From the NCBI RefSeq assembly GCF_004358755.1, contig NZ_SMZY01000003.1, positions 434,001 to 498,000 on the forward strand: a DNA stretch of 64,000 nt, read 5' to 3'. The DNA comes from Peribacillus frigoritolerans. GTDB taxonomy: Bacteria; Bacillota; Bacilli; Bacillales; Bacillaceae. The notes beneath the pieces are model-generated. The model worked only from the letters and a program-made list of their open reading frames with translations, did not search any database and was not told where the DNA came from. Positions 43,979 through 51,927 of this stretch are shown piece after piece (position 1 is the stretch's first letter; every line of letters starts with the position of its first letter). A program made the translations under genes and the position numbers.

Positions 43979-45757
43979 TTAACCGAATTGCTGCATAAGA
44001 TAATTCATTTGTTCATTTGAACGCTGAATGGCTTTTTCCATCGCCGTGAACTGCGCCCAATAACGGTCTTCCACTTGCGTTAACCGGTCTTCAAAACGAT
44101 AAATTTGATTGTCAATCGATGAAAGGTTTCTGCCGATTGTAAACTGCTGGCTTGTTGAGCTTGAAGTTCCGGCCTTGGCATTCAGCTTATCCATCGTTGT
44201 TTTTAAGTTGTCATAAAGGTTTGTGATAATTCCCTTTTCACCGCTTGTCGGACCGGTGCTTGTGAAAAGCTTCTCCACACCTTCAGGATTCTCTTCAATC
44301 GCTTTTTTCAGCTTCGCTTCATCGATGATCAGCTTGCCGCCTTCACGATAGTTCGAAGTAGTTGAGATGCCAATGTTGGACAAATGAGTGAAAGATGAGC
44401 CAGATGCGGCTGATAGAGTAGAATAAAAATCTGTACGCATTTGGCTGAGTGCACCCGTTAAGATGGAGTCTTTTCTGAGCAGTCCACTTTGTGCTTTTTC
44501 ATCCCATTGTTCCTGCTGTTTGTCCGTTAAAGATTCCCGCTCTTCATCCGATAGAGGCTGGTAGTCACGGTAGCGTGTTTCATCTGTTTTACCCTGGATT
44601 TTAGCAATGGTTTCATTATATAAAGTCACGAACTTTTTAATGTTGTCAAAGACAGCGTTCGTGTCGTTTGTGACGTTAATTGATACTGCAGGGTCTGCTG
44701 CTGTGAATGTGTCTTTTAGAGTGAACGTAACACCGCTCATTTCAAAGGTGTTAGATGTACGCTCGGTTGATAGACCGTTTACTGTGAATTTTGCGTTTTG
44801 GCCGCCCGTCTCCGTTCCAGAACCAAATCTCAAAACATTGTTCAGGAAACCAGCAGAAGTAATGATTTCATTTCCAGCCGTGTTAAAATCACCTGTTTCA
44901 TTTCTGGTCAGCGTAATTTTATCTGAAAACGAATCGTATAAAGCGGTAACACCCAGCTGAGATGAGTTAATTTTATTAAAAACAGTATTTAAGGATTCCG
45001 TTCCCTGGATAAGAAAATTTTCTTTGATTTGCCCTTTGGACGTGTGTGTTTGCACATCAAAAGACATGTAATTGTCTGTACTCTCGATTACGTAATCTAC
45101 TTTTACTGTACTGCCTTTTTTGACAGTCTCTCCGAATGTGAGATTGCCGTCACTGTCTAACTGTACTTCTCCAGCCTGCGGCGTTCCTGTTACTAGAGTA
45201 AAAGATTTCCCGTCCACTTTTACGACTGCATCTTTATCGAAGTTTTTAAGAACTTCTCCGCTCTCTAATGTCAGTTTTAAAGAACTTCCATCGGCAGCAG
45301 CGGTAATCGTCTGATTTTTCACCGTACCAGTCTGCCAGTTAAAATTCTGGTTGGCAAACGAATCTTTGATTTCGTAAAGAGATTTTGAAGGATCCACTTT
45401 TGATCCGGATGCTGATATTGCACCAGCGTTAACTTTAGTTGCAGCAGTCGCCAGCTGGTCTACTTTCGAAATGCTATAAGAAGATGTATTAGCCGAACTC
45501 GTAGCAGTTGCCGTCACTTTTTCGGAATTCGAGCTGTTCGTGGCGCGGGCACGGTAGTTGCTAGAGAGCTTCATATCAAAGGTCGCATTACGGAATGCAA
45601 ACAAAAGGCTATTCATTTCACGATAGCCGTCCCGCTGCCATTCAAGCGTTTGTTTATTTTGCTTTAATTTATCAAGCGGCATTCTCTCTGCTTTCATTAG
45701 ATCGGCTACAAGCGAATCAATATCCATTCCACTTGCTAAACCACCTATTCGAACCAT
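43979..45757 (-). CDS. fliD: Flagellar filament cap protein FliD
   Basis: Cap at the filament tip that folds flagellin subunits into place. The 592 residues have the conserved N-terminal domain (IGGLASGMDIDSLVADLMKAE) and C-terminal domain (about 380-590, FTAMEKAIQRSNEQMNYLMQQFG at the end) around a variable outer region. The length is somewhat above B. subtilis FliD (498), because of a longer middle domain. It lies 14 bp after flaG in the sigma-D operon. Confidence 0.96.
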   Translation of the reverse strand: MVRIGGLASGMDIDSLVADLMKAERMPLDKLKQNKQTLEWQRDGYREMNSLLFAFRNATFDMKLSSNYRARATNSSNSEKVTATATSSANTSSYSISKVDQLATAATKVNAGAISASGSKVDPSKSLYEIKDSFANQNFNWQTGTVKNQTITAAADGSSLKLTLESGEVLKNFDKDAVVKVDGKSFTLVTGTPQAGEVQLDSDGNLTFGETVKKGSTVKVDYVIESTDNYMSFDVQTHTSKGQIKENFLIQGTESLNTVFNKINSSQLGVTALYDSFSDKITLTRNETGDFNTAGNEIITSAGFLNNVLRFGSGTETGGQNAKFTVNGLSTERTSNTFEMSGVTFTLKDTFTAADPAVSINVTNDTNAVFDNIKKFVTLYNETIAKIQGKTDETRYRDYQPLSDEERESLTDKQQEQWDEKAQSGLLRKDSILTGALSQMRTDFYSTLSAASGSSFTHLSNIGISTTSNYREGGKLIIDEAKLKKAIEENPEGVEKLFTSTGPTSGEKGIITNLYDNLKTTMDKLNAKAGTSSSTSQQFTIGRNLSSIDNQIYRFEDRLTQVEDRYWAQFTAMEKAIQRSNEQMNYLMQQFG

Positions 45758-45771
45758 GCTGAATCACCTCT

Positions 45772-46104
45772 CTAAATTTTTTTGTCTACAACAAATCCTA
45801 GAAACTCTGTCATTGCTGCATATAAATCGAGCATTTTTCTAGATGGAATTTCTCGTACAATCTCTTTTGTTTGATTATCAACGACTGTCACGTAATATTC
45901 ATTCAGCTTTTCATGAAGCTGGAATTGAATATGCGTGTTAGCAGGCTGCAGAAAATCATTAATGCCGTTTATCACTTTTTCTAATTCTTCTTTTGGAAAT
46001 GCAGATATGTATTCTTCTTTTTTATGTTCTGGAAGTTTAATAGGTTTCGTGTCGATTTCTGAGATGCGCGGACCGGGCTGGGATGACATTTTTTCGATCA
46101 TCAT
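45772..46104 (-). CDS. flaG: Flagellar protein FlaG (YvyC)
   Basis: A 110-residue protein with the FlaG domain in its C-terminal half (VINGINDFLQPANTHIQFQLHEKLNEYYVTVVDNQTKEIVREIP). FlaG affects filament length in several bacteria. It is first in the operon flaG-fliD-fliS-fliT, with AAGGAG 9 bases before the ATG pair and a sigma-D promoter upstream. Confidence 0.94.
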   Translation of the reverse strand: MMIEKMSSQPGPRISEIDTKPIKLPEHKKEEYISAFPKEELEKVINGINDFLQPANTHIQFQLHEKLNEYYVTVVDNQTKEIVREIPSRKMLDLYAAMTEFLGFVVDKKI

Positions 46105-46140
46105 GGTGGGTCGCTCCTTGGGATTAATGTTCTAATGATT

Positions 46141-46167
46141 ATATCGGTTGGACTTATAGGATGTTGA
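46141..46167 (-). promoter_or_regulatory. Sigma-D promoter of flaG-fliDST
   Basis: On the minus strand ACCGATAT (46141-46148, one change from GCCGATAT) and TCAA (46164-46167) are 15 bp apart, the spacing used by the flagellar sigma factor. Confidence 0.7.
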
Positions 46168-46323
46168 AGGCTTAAAGTTTAAATTCAGCTTAAATATTGA
46201 ATGGAGGTATCTGCATAAAAAAGACCCGGCATAAATATTCTACACCTAGTTGTATCCATTGTTTCAGCCCATCGCTATGGCAAAATGATATAACATAAAA
46301 TTTCCCAATAGTTTGGAGCAGAA

Positions 46324-46632
46324 ATGATGAGAAAAGTTATAAAAACATGTTTTTTTATCTCTATATTACTTATCGCTGGATGCAACAAGGAGGATGGAAT
46401 GGATAAAAAAGAGATTGAAGAAATGGCTTCAAATGTGGCCGCAGAATATCTTCTTGTTGAGGAAGACATAGACTTTGTTGTAACTAATGTCCAGGTCACG
46501 AAAGAGGATGTGGGTGTAGCATTTGTAGATGGATATGTAAAAGATGATAAAGATAAAAAAATGTACGTCATGATAGATTACCTGGATGATTTTAAGGTTG
46601 GCGGTTATGGAAATCTAGAAGATAAAGAATAA
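46324..46632 (+). CDS. Small lipoprotein of unknown function
   Basis: A 102-residue exported lipoprotein: signal peptide with lipobox IAGC (Cys20), then an acidic, lysine-rich domain (KKEIEEMASNVAAEYLLVEEDIDF...). No known family is recognised. GGAG precedes tandem ATGs. It is on the plus strand, opposite the flagellar genes around it, and is followed by its own terminator and a tandem, frameshifted second copy at 46782. Confidence 0.75.
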   Translation: MMRKVIKTCFFISILLIAGCNKEDGMDKKEIEEMASNVAAEYLLVEEDIDFVVTNVQVTKEDVGVAFVDGYVKDDKDKKMYVMIDYLDDFKVGGYGNLEDKE

Positions 46633-46667
46633 AAAGAGCAGATTCTCAATATGAGACTGCTCTTTTA
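46632..46667 (+). terminator. Terminator after the small lipoprotein gene
   Basis: AAAAGAGCAG and CTGCTCTTTT arms with an inner TCTC/GAGA pair; T-rich end. Confidence 0.8.
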
Positions 46668-46781
46668 TTTATGATTTTTTAAGATCCCCAGTGCTGTAAA
46701 GCATTAGAGTAGTGGGGGTCAGACGCTTTTTTTGATAGTATAATCATTTTATGTAAAATTTCCCAATAGTTTGGAGAAGAA

Positions 46782-47014
46782 ATGATGAGAAAAGTAATAA
46801 AATATGTTTTTTCATCTCCATATTACTTATCGCTGGATGCAACAAGGAGGATGGAATGGATAAAAAATATATTGAAGAAACAGCTTCGAATTTGGCTGCC
46901 GAGTACATGCTTGTAGAAGAAGATATAGATTTTGTTGTTACAGATGTTCAGATTACGAAAGAAGATGTTGGTGTTGCATTTGTAAATGGGTATGTAAAAA
47001 ATGAGGGGCGTTAA
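46782..47014 (+). pseudogene. Frameshifted tandem copy of the small lipoprotein gene
   Basis: The stretch from 46754 repeats the one from 46296, including promoter-proximal DNA, ribosome site and coding sequence. A one-base deletion near 46800 (ATAAAATATG instead of ATAAAAACATG) breaks the signal peptide. An internal ATG at 46856, with AAGGAGG 5 bases upstream, could still give a 52-residue soluble fragment (MDKKYIEETA...). The C-terminus stops earlier than in copy 1 (VKNEGR). Confidence 0.8.
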
Positions 47015-47127
47015 GAAGAAACAAGCTATGGTCTTGGTAGAAAGAAGACTAGTAAACATAGTATTGAGTATTATGAAGAATAAAACATCATACAGACAGC
47101 CTGTATTAGAAAATGAGAGTGCATAAA

Positions 47128-47164
47128 TAGAGACCCTAGGAAAAATCCCTAGAGTCTCTTTCTT
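47128..47164 (-). terminator. Terminator after the flagellin fragment
   Basis: AGAGACTCTAGGGA and TCCTAGGGTCTCT arms around TTTT. It is downstream of the fragment in its reading direction. Confidence 0.72.
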
Positions 47165-47193
47165 TTTTGCTAATCTAAGCCGTGGGGCGAAGA

Positions 47194-47328
47194 TTAACGA
47201 AGTAATTGAAGTACACCTTGTGGCTGTTGGTTAGCTTGAGCCAACATCGCTTGAGCAGCTTGAGAAAGAATTGAGTTCTTAGTTTGGTTCATCATTTCTT
47301 TAGCCATCGTGCGAACATTAGCTTTCAC
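47194..47328 (-). pseudogene. C-terminal flagellin fragment (YvzB-like remnant)
   Basis: Forty-four codons that match the end of Hag: MAKEMMNQTKNSIL, then QAMLAQANQQPQ and GVLQLLR before the stop. The intact hag at 48.7 kb has almost the same residues there. The fragment lacks a start with a ribosome site and everything upstream of the last D0 helix. It lies directly downstream of fliB, on the same strand. B. subtilis carries a truncated flagellin homologue, YvzB, in the hag-fliD interval, so this may be its relic. Confidence 0.82.
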
Positions 47329-47390
47329 AAATGACCAGACTATATCTTCACCTCATATTCCCAGGCTCAGCAAATTCTTGGAGTGTGACC

Positions 47391-48626
47391 TTAATTCTTA
47401 ATTAAAATAGCCATATATGCCATTGTTGTATATCCGTTATCCCTCAGTAAATTAAAAGCCCTTTTCAAGTAAACATTGTTATGTTCAACTGATTTAGAAA
47501 ATGATTGGATTAGTGTAATAACTAATTCTATTGTAAGACACTTGTGGAAACCAGCCATACCGATTAGATGAAGTTTAATCATTGAATAATGTAGGATGAG
47601 CATTACATAATCTTCGAACATATTTTTATTTCCAAACGGGAAGAGATTCTTGAAGACGTAGTTTACTAAATAGTTTTCGAGAATATACTCATGTTCACTC
47701 ATAAAAGGCTTATAATACTCCTCAAAAGCCTCTTTATATTTTTCTGCAACTTCTTCAATATTTGATTCGTTCGTATATTCAATGCCTTGTAATGTCTCCG
47801 ATAAGCAATTTTTGTATCTTTCGCTTCCTATCCCGTGTGCTACCCGATAATCCAGCAACTCTTTGCATAACTCCATTTGAATTGCTAAGTGTGTCGGGTC
47901 ATTAGAAAAAACAGATTTTGCTCCTCCATTTGCCATCATAGTTGCGTAGTGTGCAATGATGTCTTGAATAGAATCTAATTTACCATGGTCAACCGCTTCT
48001 TGCACTTTTCTAAAGAATAATCCTAGGAAAATTAGACGTTCATTTAGAGAGTATGTTCTGTCCTGCAGTACTTGTATGGTAAAAATACGAAGTTCCCAGA
48101 AATATTTAATTGGTTTATTCATTAAATTCGGATTACTCGTATCTAATTCTTTAGCGATAAAAACTTGTCTATTTAATTCTTCTGTCTCATCAAATTCAAT
48201 TCCATTCGGGTTCAATAAAGCTAATCTTGCCGCTTCGGGACAAGACATCGTTAGTGATTTCTCAACAACACCGTTTATTCTATTCAAAGATCGTGGGAAA
48301 GTCGTACATGTATTCGATAGAAAGTCCTCTCCAAGATTTAATTGTACCTTACATAAATTCTCTTCAGATAAAAAAGAGCATCTTCCTTCTTTACCCATTT
48401 TAATTTTGGCAAAATCATCTGATGAAGGATTAGATCTGTTCCGTATAATATTCTTTTTGAATAAGGGTTTTAGTTCTTTATCTTGATCTCTTTTATATTT
48501 TTTATATGTAGCCTCATCAATATTTACTCGCCAACCAGTACAACACGAATCTTCACAAGCAGAGCCAATACATGAAAATTCTTTTACATATTGTGGAATT
48601 AACAAAGATCTTGTTTTTTCAGTCAT
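47391..48626 (-). CDS. fliB: Flagellin lysine-N-methylase FliB
   Basis: Enzyme that methylates surface lysines of flagellin in Salmonella and relatives. The 411 residues begin with the cysteine-rich motif typical of FliB (CIGSACEDSCCTGW), followed by further cysteines (CSFLSEENLCKV, NTCTTFP, MSCPEAA) that fit an iron-sulphur or metal cluster. It lies between hag and a flagellin fragment, on their strand, and its coding sequence looks richer in A+T than its neighbours, which may point to transfer. Hag is the obvious substrate. Confidence 0.9.
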   Translation of the reverse strand: MTEKTRSLLIPQYVKEFSCIGSACEDSCCTGWRVNIDEATYKKYKRDQDKELKPLFKKNIIRNRSNPSSDDFAKIKMGKEGRCSFLSEENLCKVQLNLGEDFLSNTCTTFPRSLNRINGVVEKSLTMSCPEAARLALLNPNGIEFDETEELNRQVFIAKELDTSNPNLMNKPIKYFWELRIFTIQVLQDRTYSLNERLIFLGLFFRKVQEAVDHGKLDSIQDIIAHYATMMANGGAKSVFSNDPTHLAIQMELCKELLDYRVAHGIGSERYKNCLSETLQGIEYTNESNIEEVAEKYKEAFEEYYKPFMSEHEYILENYLVNYVFKNLFPFGNKNMFEDYVMLILHYSMIKLHLIGMAGFHKCLTIELVITLIQSFSKSVEHNNVYLKRAFNLLRDNGYTTMAYMAILIKN

Positions 48627-48711
48627 TTTTTTCTCTCCCTCTTGCTGTTACATTGACTAACATAAATTTCCTCATTTAGGGAAGGAATTTATGTTAATCA
48701 TGTAAATCTAA

Positions 48712-48739
48712 AAAAGGAGTGGGAAAACCCCACTCCCTA
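48712..48739 (-). terminator. Terminator after hag
   Basis: GGAGTGGG and CCCCACTCC arms around AAAA, followed by TTTTTT on the minus strand. Confidence 0.85.
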
Positions 48740-48748
48740 ACCAGTTTA

Positions 48749-49564
48749 TTAACGCAATAATTGAAGAACGCCTTGTGGTTGTTGGTTAGCTTGAGCCAGC
48801 ATGGCTTGAGAAGCTTGCGCCAAGATGGAGTTTTTGGTTTGTTCCATCATTTCTTTAGCCATATCTACATCACGAACACGTGATTCAGCTGCGGTCAAGT
48901 TCTCAGAGGCATTGTTCAAATTACTGATTGTATGCTCCAATCTATTTTGAATAGAACCAAAAGTAGATCTTTTTTCAGATACTGTTTTAATAGCAGCGTC
49001 TACAGCCGCGATATCAGTATCAAATGTTCCTTTTGTACCATCCGGTTTAACAGCATTTACAGCTAAACCAGTCGCATCCATATCAGTAGCAAGTTTAACG
49101 TTTAATTGTTGAGTTTTGTTAGCTCCAATTTGTAAATCGATATCTAAGGTACCATCAAGTAATTTTTTACCGTTAAATTCAGTACGATCTGAGATTCCAG
49201 TAAGTTCTGAATTAAGCTGAGTAATTTCATCATTTATTGACGATAAATCTTCAGCACCTAAAAATCCATTTCCACCCTGTACTACTAGTTCTCTCATTCT
49301 TTGAAGAATCGAATGAGTTTCACCCAAAGCACCTTCGGCAGTTTGGATTAATGAAATTCCATCTTGAGCGTTACGAGCGGCTTGATCCAACCCACGAACT
49401 TGTCCACGCATTTTTTCAGAGATTGCAAGACCTGCTGCATCATCACCTGCTCGGTTAATACGTAGTCCTGAAGATAATTTCTCCATTGATTTACCTTGAG
49501 CTGTAGAAGCACTGTTCAACTTGTTGTAAGTATTAAGAGCCGCAATATTATGATTAATTCTCAT
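48749..49564 (-). CDS. hag: Flagellin
   Basis: Filament subunit. From ATG 49564 (AAGGAGG 10 bases upstream) the protein has 271 residues, starting MRINHNIAALNTYNKL and ending QANQQPQGVLQLLR, the two D0/D1 halves. The variable outer domain is short (about 150-205). The longer frame to 49636 is unsupported. Transcribed from a sigma-D promoter and likely repressed by CsrA through sites in the leader. Probable substrate of FliB encoded downstream. Confidence 0.98.
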   Translation of the reverse strand: MRINHNIAALNTYNKLNSASTAQGKSMEKLSSGLRINRAGDDAAGLAISEKMRGQVRGLDQAARNAQDGISLIQTAEGALGETHSILQRMRELVVQGGNGFLGAEDLSSINDEITQLNSELTGISDRTEFNGKKLLDGTLDIDLQIGANKTQQLNVKLATDMDATGLAVNAVKPDGTKGTFDTDIAAVDAAIKTVSEKRSTFGSIQNRLEHTISNLNNASENLTAAESRVRDVDMAKEMMEQTKNSILAQASQAMLAQANQQPQGVLQLLR

Positions 49565-49599
49565 TTTAAATTTTCCTCCTTGAAATAATTGTAGTAATC

Positions 49600-49611
49600 C
49601 ACATCCATGTG
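49600..49611 (-). promoter_or_regulatory. Candidate CsrA-binding hairpin in the hag leader
   Basis: The mRNA sequence CACATGGATGTG can form a 4-bp stem (CACA/TGTG) with GGA in the loop, the form bound by CsrA. A second GGA lies in the ribosome site (AAGGAGG). csrA and fliW are adjacent upstream. Confidence 0.5.
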
Positions 49612-49674
49612 AATTCTTATATACTCGCAGTCGCAACAGCCGGCCGCCTGTTGGTTCTGCTTGTTACACTTCTT

Positions 49675-49701
49675 ATATCGTCATGATTGGGAGTTGTTTT
49701 A
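49675..49701 (-). promoter_or_regulatory. Sigma-D promoter of hag
   Basis: On the minus strand TAAA (49698-49701) and GACGATAT (49675-49682) are exactly 15 bp apart; consensus is TAAA-N15-GCCGATAT. Confidence 0.82.
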
Positions 49702-49726
49702 TAGCATTTAGAAAATATTATAATAA

Positions 49727-49757
49727 AACCTTAAGCGAATGTGCTTAAGGTTTTCTG
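49727..49757 (-). terminator. Terminator after csrA
   Basis: AACCTTAAGC and GCTTAAGGTT arms around ACATTC, then TTTTATTAT. The first arm overlaps the csrA stop region. Confidence 0.8.
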
Positions 49758-49969
49758 TTCTTTAATTGAGCAAGCATATCTAAAGATACTTCTGCTGCTT
49801 TGTTATTTTCTTCCTGAATTGAGAGGTAGATTTCTTTGCGATGGATATCTACGTTTTTAGGAGCGTTAATACCGATTTTCACTTGGTCGCCAGCTATAGA
49901 TATTACTGAAAGTTCAATATCATCGCCAATTTGAATGGCTTCTCCAGTTTTCCTAGTTAAAACAAGCAT
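49745..49969 (-). CDS. csrA: Carbon storage regulator CsrA
   Basis: RNA-binding translational repressor of flagellin. The 74 residues start [20 protein letters not shown] and match B. subtilis CsrA in length. The ATG shares a base with the fliW stop (TAATG), and GGGAGG lies upstream, so translation is coupled. FliW and Hag modulate CsrA: free FliW binds it and lifts repression of hag. Confidence 0.98.
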   Translation of the reverse strand: MLVLTRKTGEAIQIGDDIELSVISIAGDQVKIGINAPKNVDIHRKEIYLSIQEENNKAAEVSLDMLAQLKNRKP

Positions 49970-50397
49970 TATGCTCCCTCCCATAAACGGTGCTTAGTTG
50001 TGTACTCGGACTTATTTAGGATGAGTTGCTTGCCTAATCTTTTTCCTTTATTTAAAATCAACGGACCTTGCAAATTCGCAGTTGAGTTAGTAAACGGATC
50101 ACTCACTGTTAAAATAACAAACACTTCAACATCATCTGGAGATTCTATCATTAATAATTCTTTTGATGATTCATCCAAATCAAATTCATAGTCTTTAAAA
50201 AAGAAAAAGGGACTAGTGACGACAAATGCGGTGTTTTGCGATTGAATGGATTGAAGAATAAAGAAAGAAGATCCTTCTTCAAGTGGAAGCATGATAAAGT
50301 GCTTCTCTTCAATAAACCCTGGAATCCCATGTTCAAAGGTAATCTTGTGTGCTTCATCAATTGCTGCTTCCCCGTGATATTTCGTTTGAATTAACAT
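49969..50397 (-). CDS. fliW: Flagellar assembly factor FliW
   Basis: Protein of 142 residues that binds either flagellin or CsrA; when Hag is exported, FliW is freed and inhibits CsrA. Seen are [21 protein letters not shown] and [20 protein letters not shown], both family-typical. It is followed by csrA with a one-base overlap. Confidence 0.97.
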   Translation of the reverse strand: MLIQTKYHGEAAIDEAHKITFEHGIPGFIEEKHFIMLPLEEGSSFFILQSIQSQNTAFVVTSPFFFFKDYEFDLDESSKELLMIESPDDVEVFVILTVSDPFTNSTANLQGPLILNKGKRLGKQLILNKSEYTTKHRLWEGA

Positions 50398-50423
50398 GCT
50401 TCACATTCCTTTGTTTGAGTCTA

Positions 50424-50993
50424 TTAAATCTTTTTGTCTATTGAAACGAAGTCTATCTTCAGCTGGTTTCTCTCAGCAAGTTCAACTTTGACCTCTCCAG
50501 CTTTATAATCCATGATCGGCTTGTTGATCTTGCTCTCAATAATTGGGGTATTGGTCTTCACATCAATATTCACTTCTGCAGGCTGATAGTCGAGCTTGAC
50601 GCTGAAATGTGATGGAATAAATCCAATGTTAAATTGCTTGATTTCACGTTCGCTGTTTTGTTTCGCCTGAGCTGTAAGAGGCCTGCCGCCATTTTCAATT
50701 CTCATTTGTTCATCGCCTTGCTGGATTCGTCTTGCAATCCCGGCGAGAACGTCTTGGTGCCCTTGATCAGCTGCTTCAGCTATCCGCTTAGAAATATGCT
50801 TTAAATCAACATCTTCTCTGGCTTTTGTCTGATCTATCGTCAGCTTACCTGGTGTAGTTTGAATGGTTAGCTCTGCTTTTGGCTGCTGGATGGACAGATC
50901 CGCTTTTGGCTGCTGCATTTCCAGTGTAGCATTGACCGTGTCTAAACCTATTTTAGCAAATCTGCTTTCCAATCTTATTTGAGGAATGTTCAT
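50424..50993 (-). CDS. yviE: Flagellar-cluster protein YviE (DUF6470)
   Basis: A 189-residue protein with repeated short strands (QQPKADLSIQQPKAELTIQ) and a conserved middle region, as in YviE. Its role is unknown, although it is always found between flgL and fliW in Bacillus. Probably part of the long flgM-to-csrA transcript. Confidence 0.88.
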   Translation of the reverse strand: MNIPQIRLESRFAKIGLDTVNATLEMQQPKADLSIQQPKAELTIQTTPGKLTIDQTKAREDVDLKHISKRIAEAADQGHQDVLAGIARRIQQGDEQMRIENGGRPLTAQAKQNSEREIKQFNIGFIPSHFSVKLDYQPAEVNIDVKTNTPIIESKINKPIMDYKAGEVKVELAERNQLKIDFVSIDKKI

Positions 50994-51035
50994 GTTTGTC
51001 CTCCTAGTAAAAAAGCTATCTTATAAAAAGATAGC

Positions 51036-51917
51036 TTATCTTAAAAAGTCCATTAATGTTGGCTGAATGATTCTGGCACCGACCGATAACGCAGCGCGGT
51101 GGATGCTTTCTTGTGCTGTTAAGTTCATGATGACCTTTTCTAAATCTGCATCTTCGTTTTCGGATAGAATGCGAGTCGACACAATTTCTTGTTTTCCAAC
51201 CCGATCTTCTATGAGTTCCAAACGATTGTATCTTGCTCCAAGTTCTGCTCGTTCCGCAGACATTGAGTCCATTTTCTCGTCAAGTTCAGATAATAGACCG
51301 TCTAATCCAGATGCATCACCCAAAGTTAAAGCTTTCTCGATGGAACCCATCACCGCAAATAAATCTTCGCTGAAAACATTATCCGAATTTATATTCGCCT
51401 TCAACTGAACACCTTTAGAAACCTCAATTTCAAACGGAGACTTATCAATATTTACCGTCACTGTTCCATCAGCATTCAAAGTAACAGGGGCTTCCTTCGT
51501 CTGCGTCCCATTAAAAATATAATTCCCTGCCACCTGCGTATTCGCAGAACCAACTAAATCTTCCTTCAGCTGTTTAATCTCCGCACCGATTGCTTTTAAA
51601 TCCTCAGGTCCATTCGTTCCATTACTGGCCTGAACCATTAACTCACGCACACGCTGCAAAACTTGTGTTCCTTGTTCAATTCCAGCCTCTGAGTTTTCCA
51701 TCCATTGATAGGCCTCTGAGATGTTGCGCTGGTATTGTTCGACTTCGGTTAAGTTCGTGCGATAGTGCATCCCCTTCATGGCTACCACTGGATCATCTGA
51801 AGGACGGTTAATTTTTTTGCCGGTTGCAAGCTGATCTTGGTAGGTGCCCATTTTTTCATAGCTTTTGCTTAAGTTGCGAAGTGAGTTGCCTGCCAGCATG
51901 CTTTGGGTTACGCGCAT
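51036..51917 (-). CDS. flgL: Hook-filament junction protein FlgL (HAP3)
   Basis: Junction protein between hook and filament, exported by the flagellar apparatus. The 293 residues have a flagellin-like N-terminus (MRVTQSMLAGNSLRNLSKSY at the start) and a C-terminal helix (ESIHRAALSVGARIIQPTLMDFL). It follows flgK by 10 bp and the sizes fit B. subtilis. Confidence 0.96.
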   Translation of the reverse strand: MRVTQSMLAGNSLRNLSKSYEKMGTYQDQLATGKKINRPSDDPVVAMKGMHYRTNLTEVEQYQRNISEAYQWMENSEAGIEQGTQVLQRVRELMVQASNGTNGPEDLKAIGAEIKQLKEDLVGSANTQVAGNYIFNGTQTKEAPVTLNADGTVTVNIDKSPFEIEVSKGVQLKANINSDNVFSEDLFAVMGSIEKALTLGDASGLDGLLSELDEKMDSMSAERAELGARYNRLELIEDRVGKQEIVSTRILSENEDADLEKVIMNLTAQESIHRAALSVGARIIQPTLMDFLR

Positions 51918-51927
51918 GATTGTTCAC

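Noticed and set aside
46685-46722. CCCCA/TGGGG hairpin between the two lipoprotein copies
   Set aside because: It has the look of a terminator-like palindrome, but a better terminator lies just upstream and no gene ends there. It is left unassigned.
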